DNA from: Eucalyptus grandis
Lineage: Eukaryota; Streptophyta; Magnoliopsida; Myrtales; Myrtaceae
DNA: 64,000 bases
NCBI RefSeq assembly: GCF_016545825.1
Contig: NC_052620.1
Location: 17,050,001 to 17,114,000 of the forward strand
Direction: 5' to 3'
Shown here: one piece after another, positions 1 through 12,616 of the stretch
Layout: each line of letters begins with the position of its first letter
How positions within the stretch are numbered: the first letter of the stretch is position 1
Notes under the pieces: generated by a model
Databases searched by the model: none
Told to the model about the DNA's origin: nothing
The model's input: only the letters and a program-made list of their open reading frames with translations
Position numbers and translations under genes: made by a program

Positions 1-2184
1 GAAGTCCACTCGACGCAAAATGCAAGTACTTGGCCCCTGATGATCATGAACTTGATATGGTAAATGAAAACCAGCATGCACAAAACTAACAACGTATATA
101 CAAGGTTGTACTCAGATAAGGGAGAAGGAAACAGAGTCTCATTCTACTTTCCCCCTCGTTCAGGCTTCCAACAATAGGAGGCAAAAAAAAAAGACATCCA
201 GAATGCAGAAGGGTCATGCCATTTCAAGGTTGGAGAAGAATCTAATATACAGCCGGCCAATGACTTTCAGGTAACAATGGAGTGACCATACAGCTGCACA
301 AAGGTTCGTACTAAGCCAGCAATGATGTGCATGACCCAAAATCCTAATTGAGGAGAAATGCATAAAAAGTAAGCCGTTATCCTCATTACATGCTTAGACA
401 TCTGTAGGAAAACTTATTTTAGCCATAAAAGGGATGCACAAGAACATGCACAAACCCAAACCAATCCAGTCTATATGTATACTTGAGCATAAGGATGAAT
501 GCACACTCAACTCTCTTGAGGGGATTACCAGTAAACCAAGCAAACATGTGACCGAAAGCATCTGCAGAACAGGGATACAAGAGAGTAAAGACAAATTCAG
601 TGTTCTACACATACCACGTACTCCCAACCATGTCTCTCAGCAAATGACCTTGCAGCTTCTTCACTATCGAAACCAAATCCAGCATCACCAACATTGGCAT
701 ATGGGTCCCCAGTGGATGTCCAACCCATCAATGGATTTTCCCACCTGCAGACGTATCCCAATTAAAAACTAAGATAGCATACTCAAGAGATGAGTATTTA
801 GTAGTTGGCTTGGATAATGGTCACAACACAAGAAGGGTGAATTGGGTTCCAAAAGATAATTAACAAGAAATCAAGTATAAGGAAGAGTTGGGATAGAAAA
901 TCGCCTAGGAGATTCAAAGTGGTTCGGCCTCAATCTCCAAATTTAAGCCTATAAACATTAGAACATCATCACAAATTAGTTGGTGAGAGTTCTAGTTATC
1001 ATCATTATTAATTGCAATTTGTAATTTCATAAGGAGAAATCAAAAGTTTTCATGATTACATAAAAAAATATTTATATATATGTGAAAATGTGAGTAGATT
1101 GTAAAGCAGCAACCAATCAAAAATCTAACCAAAAACTTTTATGAAAATGCAAATTGATTGGACGTGATGAACTTCTAGGTACCTAATTTGAAGAGAGATA
1201 CATGCATTCATATTTTGTGTCTCGAGGACATTATACAGGGAGAGAGGAATATACACTCATAATACCAAAAACAAATAATAGAAATTTTAAAGTTCAACGG
1301 TTACTGAAGCATCACATGTTTACTCATGATTGATTAAATTAACAGGACACCTTCATGTGTAGATGTGAGTAATAAGCTGAAGCACAGGATGTTCGACAGA
1401 GGAAAGATGAGCTATGTTTGCAGTGATCCAAAGATTGGGAAGTAGCCGCATACCCACCGTATGGAAGCACTAAAGTTAAACCCAATTCAGATGCACAACA
1501 TAAAATAGCCCAAGATTTTCCAAACTGAAGAGACCAACCAGATTGCACTACATACTTTTGTGTTGACAAAAAGTTAATTTTCCACCTCCCCACTTTCCCT
1601 GATCCTTGCTGAGTCGCGGTTCTTGCAGGTGAATATATCACAACCTGCAACAGAAGTCGGGGAATATCAAGGAAAGGGAAACTGGAAAGAGAAGAGACGG
1701 CTATAACTCCAATGTGATGGCTTTCAATGCCACAAATCCCCATCTTCGCAATACCTATACAACCCACTACTGGTAAAAAATCATGAAAACCGAAGCACAA
1801 CAAGAAACCCCGAAAACCCCAAACCGAACTGCGACTCTGGTTCCCCAAAATCCGACGTGGAGACGCTCCACAAAGCAGCAACTTGCAGGTACATAAAATC
1901 GATAATATCCCGAAGAACCAGATTCGATCGTATTGCAACCGATAATAACCCTAATACTTGCAGCGAGAGCGAAAAGCACTAAACGCAAAGATCTAATTTT
2001 GGGGGAAAGGAGTTCGTACCCGCCTCCGAAGGTGATCTTCGGGAATACCGGAGACCATGCCAATCTCGCCGGCTTTGATTTCCACCAGTGCGTCGGCGTC
2101 GGCGGAGAAAGGCCGCGACGCCGCCAGCAGCGACGGACGGAGCGCGAGAGCTCGGCTCGAGAAGCGTTGCAGAGACCTCGCCAT
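1..2184 (-). CDS. NDUFS4: NADH dehydrogenase (ubiquinone) iron-sulfur protein 4, mitochondrial; 3' end outside window
   Basis: This is the 18-kDa accessory subunit of respiratory complex I, called FRO1 in Arabidopsis; it acts in the matrix arm of the complex. Exons read on the minus strand: exon 1 2184-2020 (55 codons), exon 2 1644-1556 and exon 3 744-615, joined at GT-AG sites in consistent phase. The ATG at 2184 opens an Arg/Ser-rich, acid-free presequence of about 28 residues, as expected for mitochondrial import. Exon 1 ends in [10 protein letters not shown], exon 2 holds [17 protein letters not shown], and exon 3 starts with [20 protein letters not shown]; all are family hallmarks. About 128 residues are in view. 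Arabidopsis FRO1 has about 154, so one last exon of roughly 25 codons should lie left of position 1; I could not find it in 1-614. No lesion is seen. Intron 2 (745-1555) contains transposon-like sequence. Confidence 0.93.
810..1340. repeat. Transposon-like sequence in NDUFS4 intron 2
   Basis: The stretch carries the phrases AAGGGTGAATTGGG and AGTGGTTCGGCCTC, which recur in dispersed plant retrotransposon fragments. A related pair of phrases (GGGGGTGAATATG and ATAGTGGTTCCGCTTA) occurs at about 41228-41410. No ORF or clear boundary is visible. The insertion lies wholly within an intron and leaves both flanking splice sites intact. Confidence 0.35.
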
Positions 2185-2270
2185 TTTCAATGTCGACGAT
2201 GTTCTTCGCCCGTCCGTATTTTATTCCGTTCTTCCAGAGAAATAAAAGTCTCCTTATTTTCAAAGAAAAT

Positions 2271-2280
2271 GATATATAAG
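2271..2280 (-). promoter_or_regulatory. Possible TATA box of the NDUFS4 gene
   Basis: Read on the minus strand, the sequence is CTTATATATC, about 90 bases upstream of the NDUFS4 ATG at 2184. A start site about 30 bases downstream would give a leader of roughly 60 bases. The region is AT-rich and such matches arise easily by chance, so this is a weak inference. Confidence 0.25.
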
Positions 2281-2835
2281 TTGATTTTTTTTTTTTTTTA
2301 ACAGAATATATATAAGCTGATTAGAAAAAAAAGAAAATTCCCGAAGATGTCGTTCATTAAAGTTAAAATAGCTTCCTACAATTGCTTTTCAGTCATTTAC
2401 TCAATTGCTTTGTGAAAAATTAATAATCCCAAAATTATTGTTCTGGAAGTGATCGCTCATGTTGATTACAAAAATGAATGAACTATATAAAACACATTTT
2501 CATCGTTAACCAAAACATTTTAACACAAATTATCATTTGTGCTAAAAATATTTTTTATTGATAAATTACTTTAAGATATACAGGTGATTATTTTAGGATT
2601 TGATGTAAAAAATAGATATACAAGCTAAACTAGCTTCCTACAATTCATCATCCATGAAAACTTCTCAAATTTGTACCGTGAGACACATCAACTTCAAATT
2701 AATTTTGATCTCACGAAAAATCCAAAATTAATATTTGTGACATTAATCCACCCTCTACGATCATTTTGGAATCTAACGTGGAAAATAGATTTGGATTAGC
2801 AGTATCATTTAAGGATTGTTTCGTGAAACGAAAAT
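2281..2835. other. AT-rich spacer upstream of NDUFS4
   Basis: No gene is seen. A poly(T) tract begins at about 2286. The promoter of the minus-strand NDUFS4 gene should lie in its left part. Confidence 0.5.
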
Positions 2836-3930
2836 TACTTTGGGATAAATGTATAATAACATACTACATTGAGATTTTTAATTGTATTAACTTTAATAGA
2901 AATAGATAAGCACTAAACAAAGTATAGTTTTAAGGTGAATGTGAAGTATTGACATCTTAGCCGTGCAACAATAAGTACACGTGTGTTGAACTTTTTATGT
3001 ATCATTTAAGGATACGAAAGAGCTATGATAAATAATACTACTATACCCAAGACTAAATTTTATGACATTAATTTTAAGCGTCTTCAATTCCCCATAAAAA
3101 CATATTGGACTCTCGTCATGCATTTAGGTCATAACCATCTAAAGTAAACAGCATTTAGGTCATAACCATCTTAAGTAAACATGACCGTGTGGCCAGAGAA
3201 TACTTGTGCCGATGTAAATACAATTTGATATGTCTTTCCTACATGAATCTCTCTATCACAATCTAGTCGCTCTCCTAACACTTCCCGAAGGCTGGATCCT
3301 TGTGGTCAAGAGGTGAAGCTTTTGAATTTATTCAAAATCCTAAAGATTTGATGACAAATTACTTTGGGATAAATGTATTATAAGATATTGGATTGAGATT
3401 TTTATTTGTAATTAACCTTAAGAGAAATAGATGAACATTAAAAATGAATTGGTACAGCGAACAAAGCATGGTTTTAAGGTAAATGTAAAGTATCGACATC
3501 TAAGTTGTGCAACCAACGAGTACACGTGTGTTGAACTTTTTATGTACCAGTTAAGGATAAAAAGCAGAGATGATCAATATTCTTACATTTTACCCAAAAA
3601 AAAAAAAAAAAAAAAAAAGCAGATATGATAAATGATACTATTGTACCCGAGACTCAATTTTATAAAATCGGTTCAAGCGTCTTCAGCTCCCCATGAAAAC
3701 ACGTTTGACTCTAATCATGGATTCATAATCAAGTCATGACCAACTAAGATAAACGTGACTGTTCAGCCGAATAATACGTGTGCCGATGTAAATATAATTT
3801 GATCTGTCTTTCCTACATGAGGTCGCTTGCCTAACATGTCCCGAAGGCCGGATCATTGTGGTCAAGAGATCGAGATTTCGAACACAGTCAGAAGTCCTTA
3901 GTGTTTGATGACAAATTATTCGCTCTCCCG
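2836..3930. repeat. Direct tandem duplication, unit about 0.52-0.56 kb, two copies
   Basis: Copy 1 (about 2836-3355) and copy 2 (about 3356-3930) align along their length. Each starts with ATTACTTTGGGATAAATGTA and shares, in order, TACACGTGTGTTGAACTTTT, GCGTCTTCA, GTGCCGATGTAAAT and GTGGTCAAGAG. Divergence is clear but moderate. Copy 2 has an extra poly(A) run at about 3596-3618. Copy 1 has its own internal duplication of about 32 bases (GCATTTAGGTCATAACCATC, twice in 3119-3180). No coding potential is visible. Confidence 0.75.
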
Positions 3931-4691
3931 ACAAGATGATTCATCAAGGCGACTAATAATAAATTTTAAACACGGTCTCCTTAGACATCGCTTCAGCGCT
4001 TAAAGAGAATCATTTTGTGCGCAATCCGCCGGTGCTTGAGCCAATAGCTCGCCTGAGAAAGCAATCTCAAACCTTTTTAATTTCTGGAAGTCTAACTCGT
4101 GCGTGTGCGTTTGTGCCTTTATTGACGAATGACAAACTCGCTCTATAACATGCAAGAGTATGTTCACAAAATTTTAGTACGTGCTTTTCAATAGCTTGAT
4201 GTTCTAGAGGATTGGGTAGACTGTGGAGTCCATACAACTAGAGATGAATTGCTTTGGATCACTACATTGACAAGAATTTATCTTGTTATTAGCTTCTTAA
4301 GCTACATTTAGTCGTCCGAATTTTTGATGAGAATATAATTGGATTGGATAGAATAAGATATGAGATCTAGGAATTTTGTTATATCATATTCACTGTTTAG
4401 TAATTGTAGTGATAAAGTTAGATAAATTCACACCATTGTACATTGTTTGATATAAAGTATAACAGCATATTAGTATAAAGAAACCAAAAATTTTTACAAA
4501 TGAATATGTTAAAGATTTCTCCGGACACTCTTACCTACTCTATTTGTATTTTTTTTTATTTTATTTCTTTTGTTTTAATTAATTTCTTTTTTTATTTCTT
4601 TATTCCCCTTCTATCATTTTCTAACAAAATTTTATTAAATAGTAAACTATACTAATATATCTAAAATACCTAAACTATGTAACAAATATAA
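3931..4691. other. AT-rich spacer
   Basis: Nothing is recognised on either strand. T-rich runs lie at 4545-4610. Confidence 0.5.
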
Positions 4692-5202
4692 GGGTTAATA
4701 CCATGAAAATTTCAAATTGATATATGTGTGACAAATTTACCCTAAACAAATTTTTTTAACCATGGAAAACCCTAAACCGATATACTTGTGATAAATTTAT
4801 CCCAGCTGACGATAAAAAATCACAAACTGATATACTTGTGATAAATTTATCCCAAACTAATTTATTCAACCGCCAAAAACCCTAAATTTGTACATTTGTG
4901 ATAAATATACATTGCGTTAAATTGAATTAATACCATAAAAAGTACAAAAATTATATAATTGTAACAAACAGAGTAAAATCTCAAACCGGTATACCGGTCA
5001 ACTGTCACGTGTCATTTAACTTAATAATTTGACGGTAAAATTTAACGGAAATTAACAGAGGATAAATTTGTCATAAGGATACCGGTTTTAGATAAATTTA
5101 TCAAATTTGTACTAATTTTGGGTTTTTTGTGATAAAAAAATTAGTTTTGAATAAATTTGTCATAGGTGTACCTGGTTTGGGATTTTTCAAGGCAATAACC
5201 AT
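4692..5202. mobile_element. Foldback (Mutator-like) non-autonomous DNA transposon
   Basis: The left half repeats phrases such as TTGTGATAAATTTATCCC and the right half carries their complements (ATAAATTTGTCATAGG, GATAAATTTATCAAA), so the element can fold on itself. The left end begins GGGTTAATACCATG and the right end finishes GGCAATAACC, an imperfect inverted pair. AAATATAA lies next to both ends and could be an 8-bp target duplication, though the sequence is AT-rich. The structure matches the better preserved element at 22251-22703. No ORF is present. Confidence 0.6.
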
Positions 5203-6190
5203 AAATATAAATATATATCTATATTTATATATTTAACTTATATTATAAAATAGAATTAAATTCGAATATATAAATATAAGATTAAATTGAAATAAGTAAA
5301 TTATTATTTTTTATTTTGAATTTCTTATATTAGAATTCAAATATTAATTATATTGAAATATAAGTTTTATTTTGTTAATTTAAGAAATTTGTTATTCGAG
5401 AAAAATAACTTTCCAATTATAGATACTAAAAATCCAATCCACATTTATTCCATCTCCCTTATGGAATAATTTTATTTGGTCTAATCCTCATTATATCCGA
5501 CTTTATCATATCTTGAGCAAATACCAAATATATAATAAGATAAATTTTATTATATTCTAAATTTTAACCTAACTGCCGAACACAGCCTCAAAGATTGCCA
5601 ATGTAATAACATAGACTAGATGAATCACATTCTTTTATCCACTATGCAATAATCCTATGGATACTCGAACTAAAGGTGATCAATTTTAGAGTGGGTGGTT
5701 CCCAATTCCAAGTTGGGACTGAGAACCACCAACTAATGACCGATACCATAAAATGGGAACCGAGAAACGCCAAATGGTTCTGCAAACCCATCCAAGATCC
5801 AACCACCTGGGTAGGTCCATAGAACCAATCCTACTAGGGTAACCTGCAACCATGTGCTAATTTAATATTGATTTTGGAATGGTTCCTACCCAATGAAAGT
5901 ACTAGTTTTGGTAGAGTTATATATCCATCCATCTTATTTGTCATGCCTACTAATCCTCTAGACATTTCTAGCTTGTTTTTCCAGGATCCGAAGGTAGTTC
6001 TCTTGCATCTTGTGGCAAAGCAGAACAACACGAACTATTTTATGGTCTAGCTTTTGATTGTTGTGGTTGCAAATCTGGAGCAATCAACATTCATGATTGA
6101 CTGACACTCAAATCTAATGTTCATGTCATGTTGACTTTCACAAACCAATGTCCATTCATGACAACAAGATTGATTTAATAACACTTAATC
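5203..6190. other. AT-rich spacer with a GGTTCC-rich patch
   Basis: No gene is seen. The patch at about 5690-5830 (GGTGGTTCCCAATTCC, GAACCACC) resembles the ends of hAT-type elements like the one at 55480-56857 but has no clear termini. ORFs at 5834-6050 are short and match nothing I know. Confidence 0.4.
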
Positions 6191-8115
6191 TATTGGCTAT
6201 TTAAGCCGTGAACCAGAGCTTACCATGGAGCTTGCCTAGACCATGGAGCTTACCAACTTATTATAAAAATGGGAACGGGCTTGGCTTCTTTTATAGAGGT
6301 TGAGTAACGGGGGTAGAGCTTGAGGCTTCTCAGTCACAAGAATCGGGAACAAGTCCTCCCTAAACTGACACCACTCGTGGGGCTTGCTAGCATATCGACT
6401 ACTCATAGGAAGAAGAGGAAACACCACAAATGACGATGAAGGAAAATAAGGAGTAGGAGTAGGAGCTAATTCGGACGGAATCAAATGATTTCGAGATTGA
6501 GAATGAGACAAGGGAGAGCACTTAGACAATTCACTTTGAGTACAGGGAAGTCTACTGGTAGGAATTCTTCAAGGCATGCTATGATTTTTCACCGAGGGGG
6601 TCGATTGAAGTGATTGCAATGAAGAATTGATCTGAAATCAATTCAAAACTCTTGACTTGCACACTCAATGAATTGTAAATCATCCGGATCCTTATTCCCT
6701 TTGTTATGTTATAGAAGCCAAAAACCCTCTGATCTACACGTCCATGTATAGTTATTAATGAAAAAGGAAATTAGAGGTGTTTAATCCCTCCTTCCTCGTT
6801 TTCAAATTGATGAAGTTGTTGCACTTCTTAGCCACACCACTCAAATCTACTTCATTTGGAAGCAAGGATCAAGTTTATGTTGGCAATGGGATATATTCTA
6901 TTTTATTCATATTCAATTAAGGCACTGGGGATGATCTTGTTACCTTTCCAAAAATCTTCTTTATTTTTAAAAAAGACTTAACACATCCCTCTTGCTTCGC
7001 TCCCATATTCTCTTTCCTCTTAACCTTGAGCTACAGGAATGAAGAAGCAAGCTACCTATTGCATATCTCACCTCCTTTCTATTAGCTATAAGTTGTTGGT
7101 TAGCTTCCAAAGCTCCTTCCTTCAGTTGGGTGAGCCTTCACTTTGTGGATCGTCTTATGCCTGATGCGGTACCCTTCCCCTTTTTGGTTCCCATTAGGTT
7201 TACCTTGTTCAAAGGTTGACCCCATGGTAGCAAGAAAAGGCGATCTTGTGCTATACTCTAGTGATCTCTTTCCTACCGAGGCATGCAAATTCCCATCATG
7301 TTCTAGCCTCCTCATCCATCAACTCCTCTCCTAGATCGGTGTGGTTTGACAAAGCATCCAAGCACAGTTCACTTGCGTTGATCAATCAAGAGTTTTGTCA
7401 CCACTCCAACACTTAAGATTACCTCTTTCTCATACACTTCTAGCAGTCTTTTCCACCCTTCATACCCCCCTCTTTCTTCTTAAGGAAAGTCCAGGCATGG
7501 TGGGGTAGGAACATCCCGTCGGCAATTGGACTTGACCAAGAAGTCTTATGTCCTCCGAGTCACACGATGTTTTAACCCAATTGGGCTAGGCGTCCATGTC
7601 ACAGAACCTTTCTCTAGCCAAGAATCCCATTATTGATCGAATCGAGGTGGATCAAATTCATTGGCAAATGAAAAATCTACTCTTTTTTTTAACACTCGAG
7701 AAAAAAAAATGAAAAATGAAAGAGGAAGAGTCACTAAGACAAGAGCTAGGTAAGCAAGTAAGAAGGAGAGGCTAGAAAAGGCGAGGCAAGGGGCTCTCCA
7801 TCTCTAGGAAGATTGTGTCAAGGATCTTATAATCTAAGCCTTCCTTCTTCCGATCAACTCGTACTAGCCTATGCTTTCAGTACTAGCCTATGCTTTCAAC
7901 CAGGTAGTCATTCCCCCCGTTCCTTTAGTCTTTTCAAAGGTACTTGAATTTTAAGTCGCAACCATATCTTGCCCCCCTTCCCACTAGTATAATGACCGAT
8001 TCCATCTTTTCCTGAATTTCATTAGTTCCAGGCTCAAGTATGCTCATCTATCTTTATTCCAAAGGTGAACATTTCCATAGAGTGACTGTAACTATTATGG
8101 TTTACGGTCAATAGT
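6190..8115. other. Possible mitochondrial-DNA-like segment, left part
   Basis: The base composition (near 45% GC) and wording of this stretch differ from the AT-rich flanks and resemble plant mitochondrial intergenic DNA. The similarity appears to resume at 11124 after the solo LTR, as if one segment had been split. No mitochondrial gene is recognised, and short ORFs (for example 7100-7315) match nothing known. The assignment rests on general resemblance only. Confidence 0.28.
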
Positions 8116-11100
8116 TGTGATATCTTGAAAATTCAGTTTTGTTTTCAATTGAATGAGTCGGGCTTTTCATCGACGTGACTATAGTGTTTTTTTTTTTTTT
8201 TAAATGACCACTTACGAGATAACTAGTCTATGAGGTGAAGTCGTTAAGGGATTTAAACACAATAAACTTGAGAATTCGACTAGGAATTAACGAGATATGT
8301 GGCTAAACGTGGGTGATTTTACTAATTTGCAAAATTCTCGTCGATCGGCACTAAACCGATCTTTCTGTCGTTTTGGTGCCATATGTCTGTATTTGAAATC
8401 TTGAGGTTTTCATGATATGTCCGTATTTGAAATCTTGAGATTTTCATGACAACCGAGAGTCGTCAATGTGTTGAAGGAGTACGTGTGGCTCGAAGAAAAT
8501 CAACCACAAGTTAATTGCATAAAAATTCCTCAAATCTACCCGATAGGTTAGGTCACGCTAAAATCGCGTCAAATTGAAATTAACTGCGAAATTGAACCCG
8601 ATTTTAGAAATTAAAAGTTCTGTCATGTCATGAGTCATTTTAGGAATGTTGACTCATCATTCGAAGAATTTTAAGTGAATCCGGGATTTTTACGGAAAAT
8701 TGATTCGGACGATTCGGAAAACGAACGGAAATTCGAATTGGCTGAATTGAAGAGATTTTTTACTTGTAAATCGAGCTATTTGGTGATGGGAACTTATAAA
8801 GATTGTGTGTGCTTTTTCTTCAACAAATTTGGACATTGAATTGGGGAAATCGGAGAAAAAATTGAAGTTTATTTTGAGGAAATTTGGAGCTTAGGATGAG
8901 GGTTGCAACATTAGCATCAAAATGGAGTTTTTGTGGATTAATTTGCAAGATATAATTATGGGGGACAAAGGGGATTAACTTGAAGACTTTTTGGATCAAG
9001 TGATTGATTTTTAGATCCTTTTTAATTAGCTTTTCTTCCCCTCCCCCACCAGACCCTCTCTCCATCGCACATCTCTCTCTCTCATTTCTCACTCGTGCAT
9101 GTCGCTTTCTTCTCTCCCCCTCTGAGCCGACAACCCCCCTTCTCCCTTATCCTTTTCTCTCTCTCTCCTCCCTTGGATTCTCGGACACATCTCCACCGTT
9201 CTCTCTATCCTTCGCAGGCCAAGCCCCAATTTCCCTTTTGTCTTTTGTTTCTCTTTCATTTATGTTCCTCGAAGCTCTCTCCAATCCACTGCCAGCTGCT
9301 CCATTCCACCGCCTGCTCGTCCACCCACCTATCCATCCCCACTTCACCAAAGCTTCCCCCACCAATTTGTTGACTCACATTTTTCCTTTGCCAACCAAAG
9401 CCCAACCCACCTTCTCCACGTCTCTACCCATCTCCATGGCCAACTCCACGACATCTTCACGTGCGGCTAGCTCCCTCAAATTTGTCCAGCAACAATCCGC
9501 GAGAATCCCCACCGAAACAACCGCGCAAAGTTAGCCTTGGCTCACCTTGTACAGCAGCAGTTTTCAGCCCGGACAAAAACTTGTGGGGCCGATTTTGGCC
9601 CAATCCGGGCCCTCGTTGGTGCCGCCGCTTTGGAGTTTATTAGCCATTGTCGCGACACCGTCGTTTTGGTCCGAGCGGATCACTAATCAATTGAGTTTAA
9701 CTCACTAATCATTGCTTAGTAAGTTAATGACACTTAGGGTTGATTAGTTTAGACTAAGTATGAATTATGTGAATAGTTAGATTATATTAGCAATTTAATT
9801 AATTGTTATTGCATGTTAAGTGGTTAGAGTAGTGTAATTAGAGCCTAAACAAGCTCTAGTATTTATCTAGAGTGGTTCGGAAATTTTCCGGGCCCGTCTT
9901 AGCTTTCAATTAGGTTTTACGGGTCTAAGACCTATTTATTGGCTTTTATTAATTATTTTCGTAATTATTTAATTAATTATTTTTTTTGGAAATTAGACCG
10001 GGATAACCGATGACCAGAATTTTATGCTTGTTGCAATGATGTGATCTACATATTTAATTGACTGTTAATTTGTGCAAATTGAGTGTGATTTGTGTTTATG
10101 GGTAATTATCCCAAAATTAATTAATTTTAATAATTAATTAGAAAATACTGGGTGTCGGTTTACAACGCCAAAAATGAATTTGTGGACTGTTGAAATTAGT
10201 GGGATTTTCAAATGAGAAAATATTATATTTTGACTAAAGTTGACCATGTATTCACACACGAGTATTTTTATTGGGTATGATAAAAATGGCAGCTTCTAGT
10301 GAGCATAATTAGTATACTATATCAATATATTTAGCCATTTCTGGTGAGCATAATTGGAATACTATATCAGTATATCTGGCAACTTTTGGTGAGCATAATT
10401 AGTATACTATATCAGTATATTTGGCAGCTTCTAGTGAGCATTATCTATATTAGTATATTTGGCAGCTTCTTGTGAGCTATACTATCTATTTATCAACTTA
10501 GAGTGAGCAATCATGATTATGATATTTTATAAATAGTATGGATTGAGATGACTGGGAGATGGTTGTGATGACATGTAATCGACTAAGTCAATTGATTGAT
10601 GTTTCGATTTGATTGGTTGAAATGATTGAATGATTATTCGAATTGTACTGACTTGCAGGAGGAGATTGGGGCTAAGATAAGTCCTCTGACTTGTATTTGT
10701 GCCTAGGCAGCATTCAGGGCGTATTTTCTTCATAGTCATGTCTTAGAGGTTGAACTTGTTAAGACGTCATCTCACCCCATTATAAAATAACATTTTCAGG
10801 TCCCTAGGGTGAAGAATTCCGGAGCTTGAGGCGGAAGGGTCAGGAGCATGGATGGCTCGGAAGTTCTTTTTTAAAATAGACTTCATATACTTAGACCTTA
10901 GAGCTGACCTTTGTTTGTAAACCAAATTGTGGTTTTATTAATGATATGATTTGAAAATTATGACCCTACTTTCTTATCCCATATTGTTGTTGTTTGGAGA
11001 TTATTTATTTATTTCCGCATGAATATTAAAATGAATGGGTTGGTGATGTGTCTTGGGATGTCGCTATTTAATCGACCGCAGGGGGATGGGCACGCACTTG

Positions 11101-11118
11101 AAGGATCGGGGCGTGACA
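8116..11118. mobile_element. Solo LTR, about 3.0 kb, with 5-bp target duplication
   Basis: The unit starts TGTGATATCTTG and ends GGGGCGTGACA, the TG...CA form of LTR ends. It is flanked by the perfect 5-bp duplication ATAGT (8111-8115 and 11119-11123). There is no second LTR copy and no gag-pol sequence inside, so it is best read as a solo LTR left by recombination. The terminal CGTGACA, seen in reverse as TGTCACGCCCC, is common in long LTRs of plant Ty3/gypsy (Del/Tekay-type) elements; that family call is an inference. It contains a pyrimidine-rich tract (9030-9480) and a 45-bp minisatellite (10288-10511). The long ORF at 9004-9534 is a by-product of the pyrimidine tract. Confidence 0.75.
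10288..10511. repeat. Minisatellite, about 45-bp unit, five to six copies, inside the solo LTR
   Basis: Units begin near 10288, 10334, 10378, 10423, 10461 and 10492 with variants of GGCAGCTTCTAGTGAGCA followed by TATACTATATCAGTATAT. Later units are shorter. The array is non-coding. Confidence 0.8.
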
Positions 11119-11123
11119 ATAGT

Positions 11124-11480
11124 TTTTAACCAACCCTTTTTTGCCGAGCTTTAGAATGCTTTAAGAGAGAATATGGAGTAGAGGGAACCTTTGCTTCATT
11201 AGAAATGGGACCCAGACCTTCTTTCTTATCTCGATGAGCCTTAAGAAAGTCACTGATAGCAGGTTAGTATAGTTCTCCTACCACTGATTTGGCCCTGTGC
11301 TAATTCAAGAGCTTTTGCCAAAGCCTGATTGACTTCATTTTTTCCCTATCCCCCGGCCTCTCACTTCGTTTTCATTCTTCTTATGTATCGTCGCTTGAAT
11401 GAAGAAGACACCCAATCAGCTTGACTTTCCCAAATGCCCACCGCCGGCCCTTCTCCTTTCGAGTCTAGATTTTTTGCATC
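11124..11480. other. Possible mitochondrial-DNA-like segment, right part
   Basis: After the ATAGT duplication the sequence regains the mixed composition of 6190-8115, for example in the run CCACCGCCGGCCCTTCTCC. It would be the far side of the target into which the solo LTR inserted. No gene is recognised. Confidence 0.28.
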
Positions 11481-11670
11481 ATGGTCAAAGGGGAGAAAGA
11501 GATGAATAAATGTTCTTTTCATTCCTCTTTTTTTTTATTACCCTCTTTTCGTCTAAAACTATACAATTTCAAGTTTATAAGGTATAAGGTGCAAGCTAGC
11601 GAAGTAAATCACAATAAGAATAATAGCTATTATGGTAGAAGATTCATATATTTCTTTCTACCATATGTGT

Positions 11671-11708
<38 letters not shown>

Positions 11709-12616
11709 ACACACTGGCCCGATTCAAGTAGCGATTCCTCACTTGGAACTAAGAACTGGATTAGTACTCAAATTGGAACCAAGAACCGATCTCCATAGGA
11801 ACCACAGAATCTAAGTTGGTTTGGTTCGATTCTTAGCATTTTCTTGTTGTTTGGTATAGTTCTTGATTTTTTCTTTTTCAATGTAGTTTATATACTTTAA
11901 AATCAATTCAATACAACCCTTCCGTCAAGTTTGAAGGCATGTCATGTGCATTCTTTTCGAGGGCTGCCAAGTAAGCATTGAATGAGTCCAAAAAATGATG
12001 AGTACTACCATATCATATCTTTTGCCAAGTTAGAAAACCAATGACATTTTCCTTCTCTTTTCTCTTTTCTCTTTTTGCTTTCATACTTCTTCCTCCTTTC
12101 CCATCTTTGTCACAAACTTCATATCCGTAACTCCTTGTCCTCCATCACCACCGTGCTCAATCACATCCATCACCACATTGTCCACAAACTCGCCATGGGT
12201 CCATCCCCACTAGAGGCAATGGTGGTGTCAACTCTAGGGGTGGTGGTGGGGTGATTGAAAATCATATATGTTATTTACCATGTCTATTTAATAATTCCAA
12301 AACAATAAATGTAATAATGTATAGTAATTGAATATTGCACTTTACATTATTGCAAACTTTAAAGCCTTGCAATGTAATACTGCATAATGGAAAATATCTT
12401 GACCTTTTGTTCCACATTTGTAATTACTCAACGATCTTGTTGAAAGTGTGTGGTAGAAAATCAATACCTTTGCCTAGAGAGATCGCCAAAAGAGAACATA
12501 AATCTAAATCCCCCATCAACATATCCAATTAGATCCAACTTTACTCAAAGTTTAAGTCATGAGTTTGTAAGTCAATTAGGATATATATTAAATATCCCAC
12601 AACACACCAATTATCT
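11481..12616. other. Spacer with a (GT)n microsatellite
   Basis: A (GT)n run lies at 11668-11706. A GGTTCC-like patch (11740-11830) recalls hAT element ends. No gene is seen. Confidence 0.5.

Noticed and set aside
9004..9534. Plus-strand ORF of 176 aa in the solo LTR
   Set aside because: Ser/Pro/Leu-rich product of a pyrimidine-rich tract; overlapping frames are equally open.
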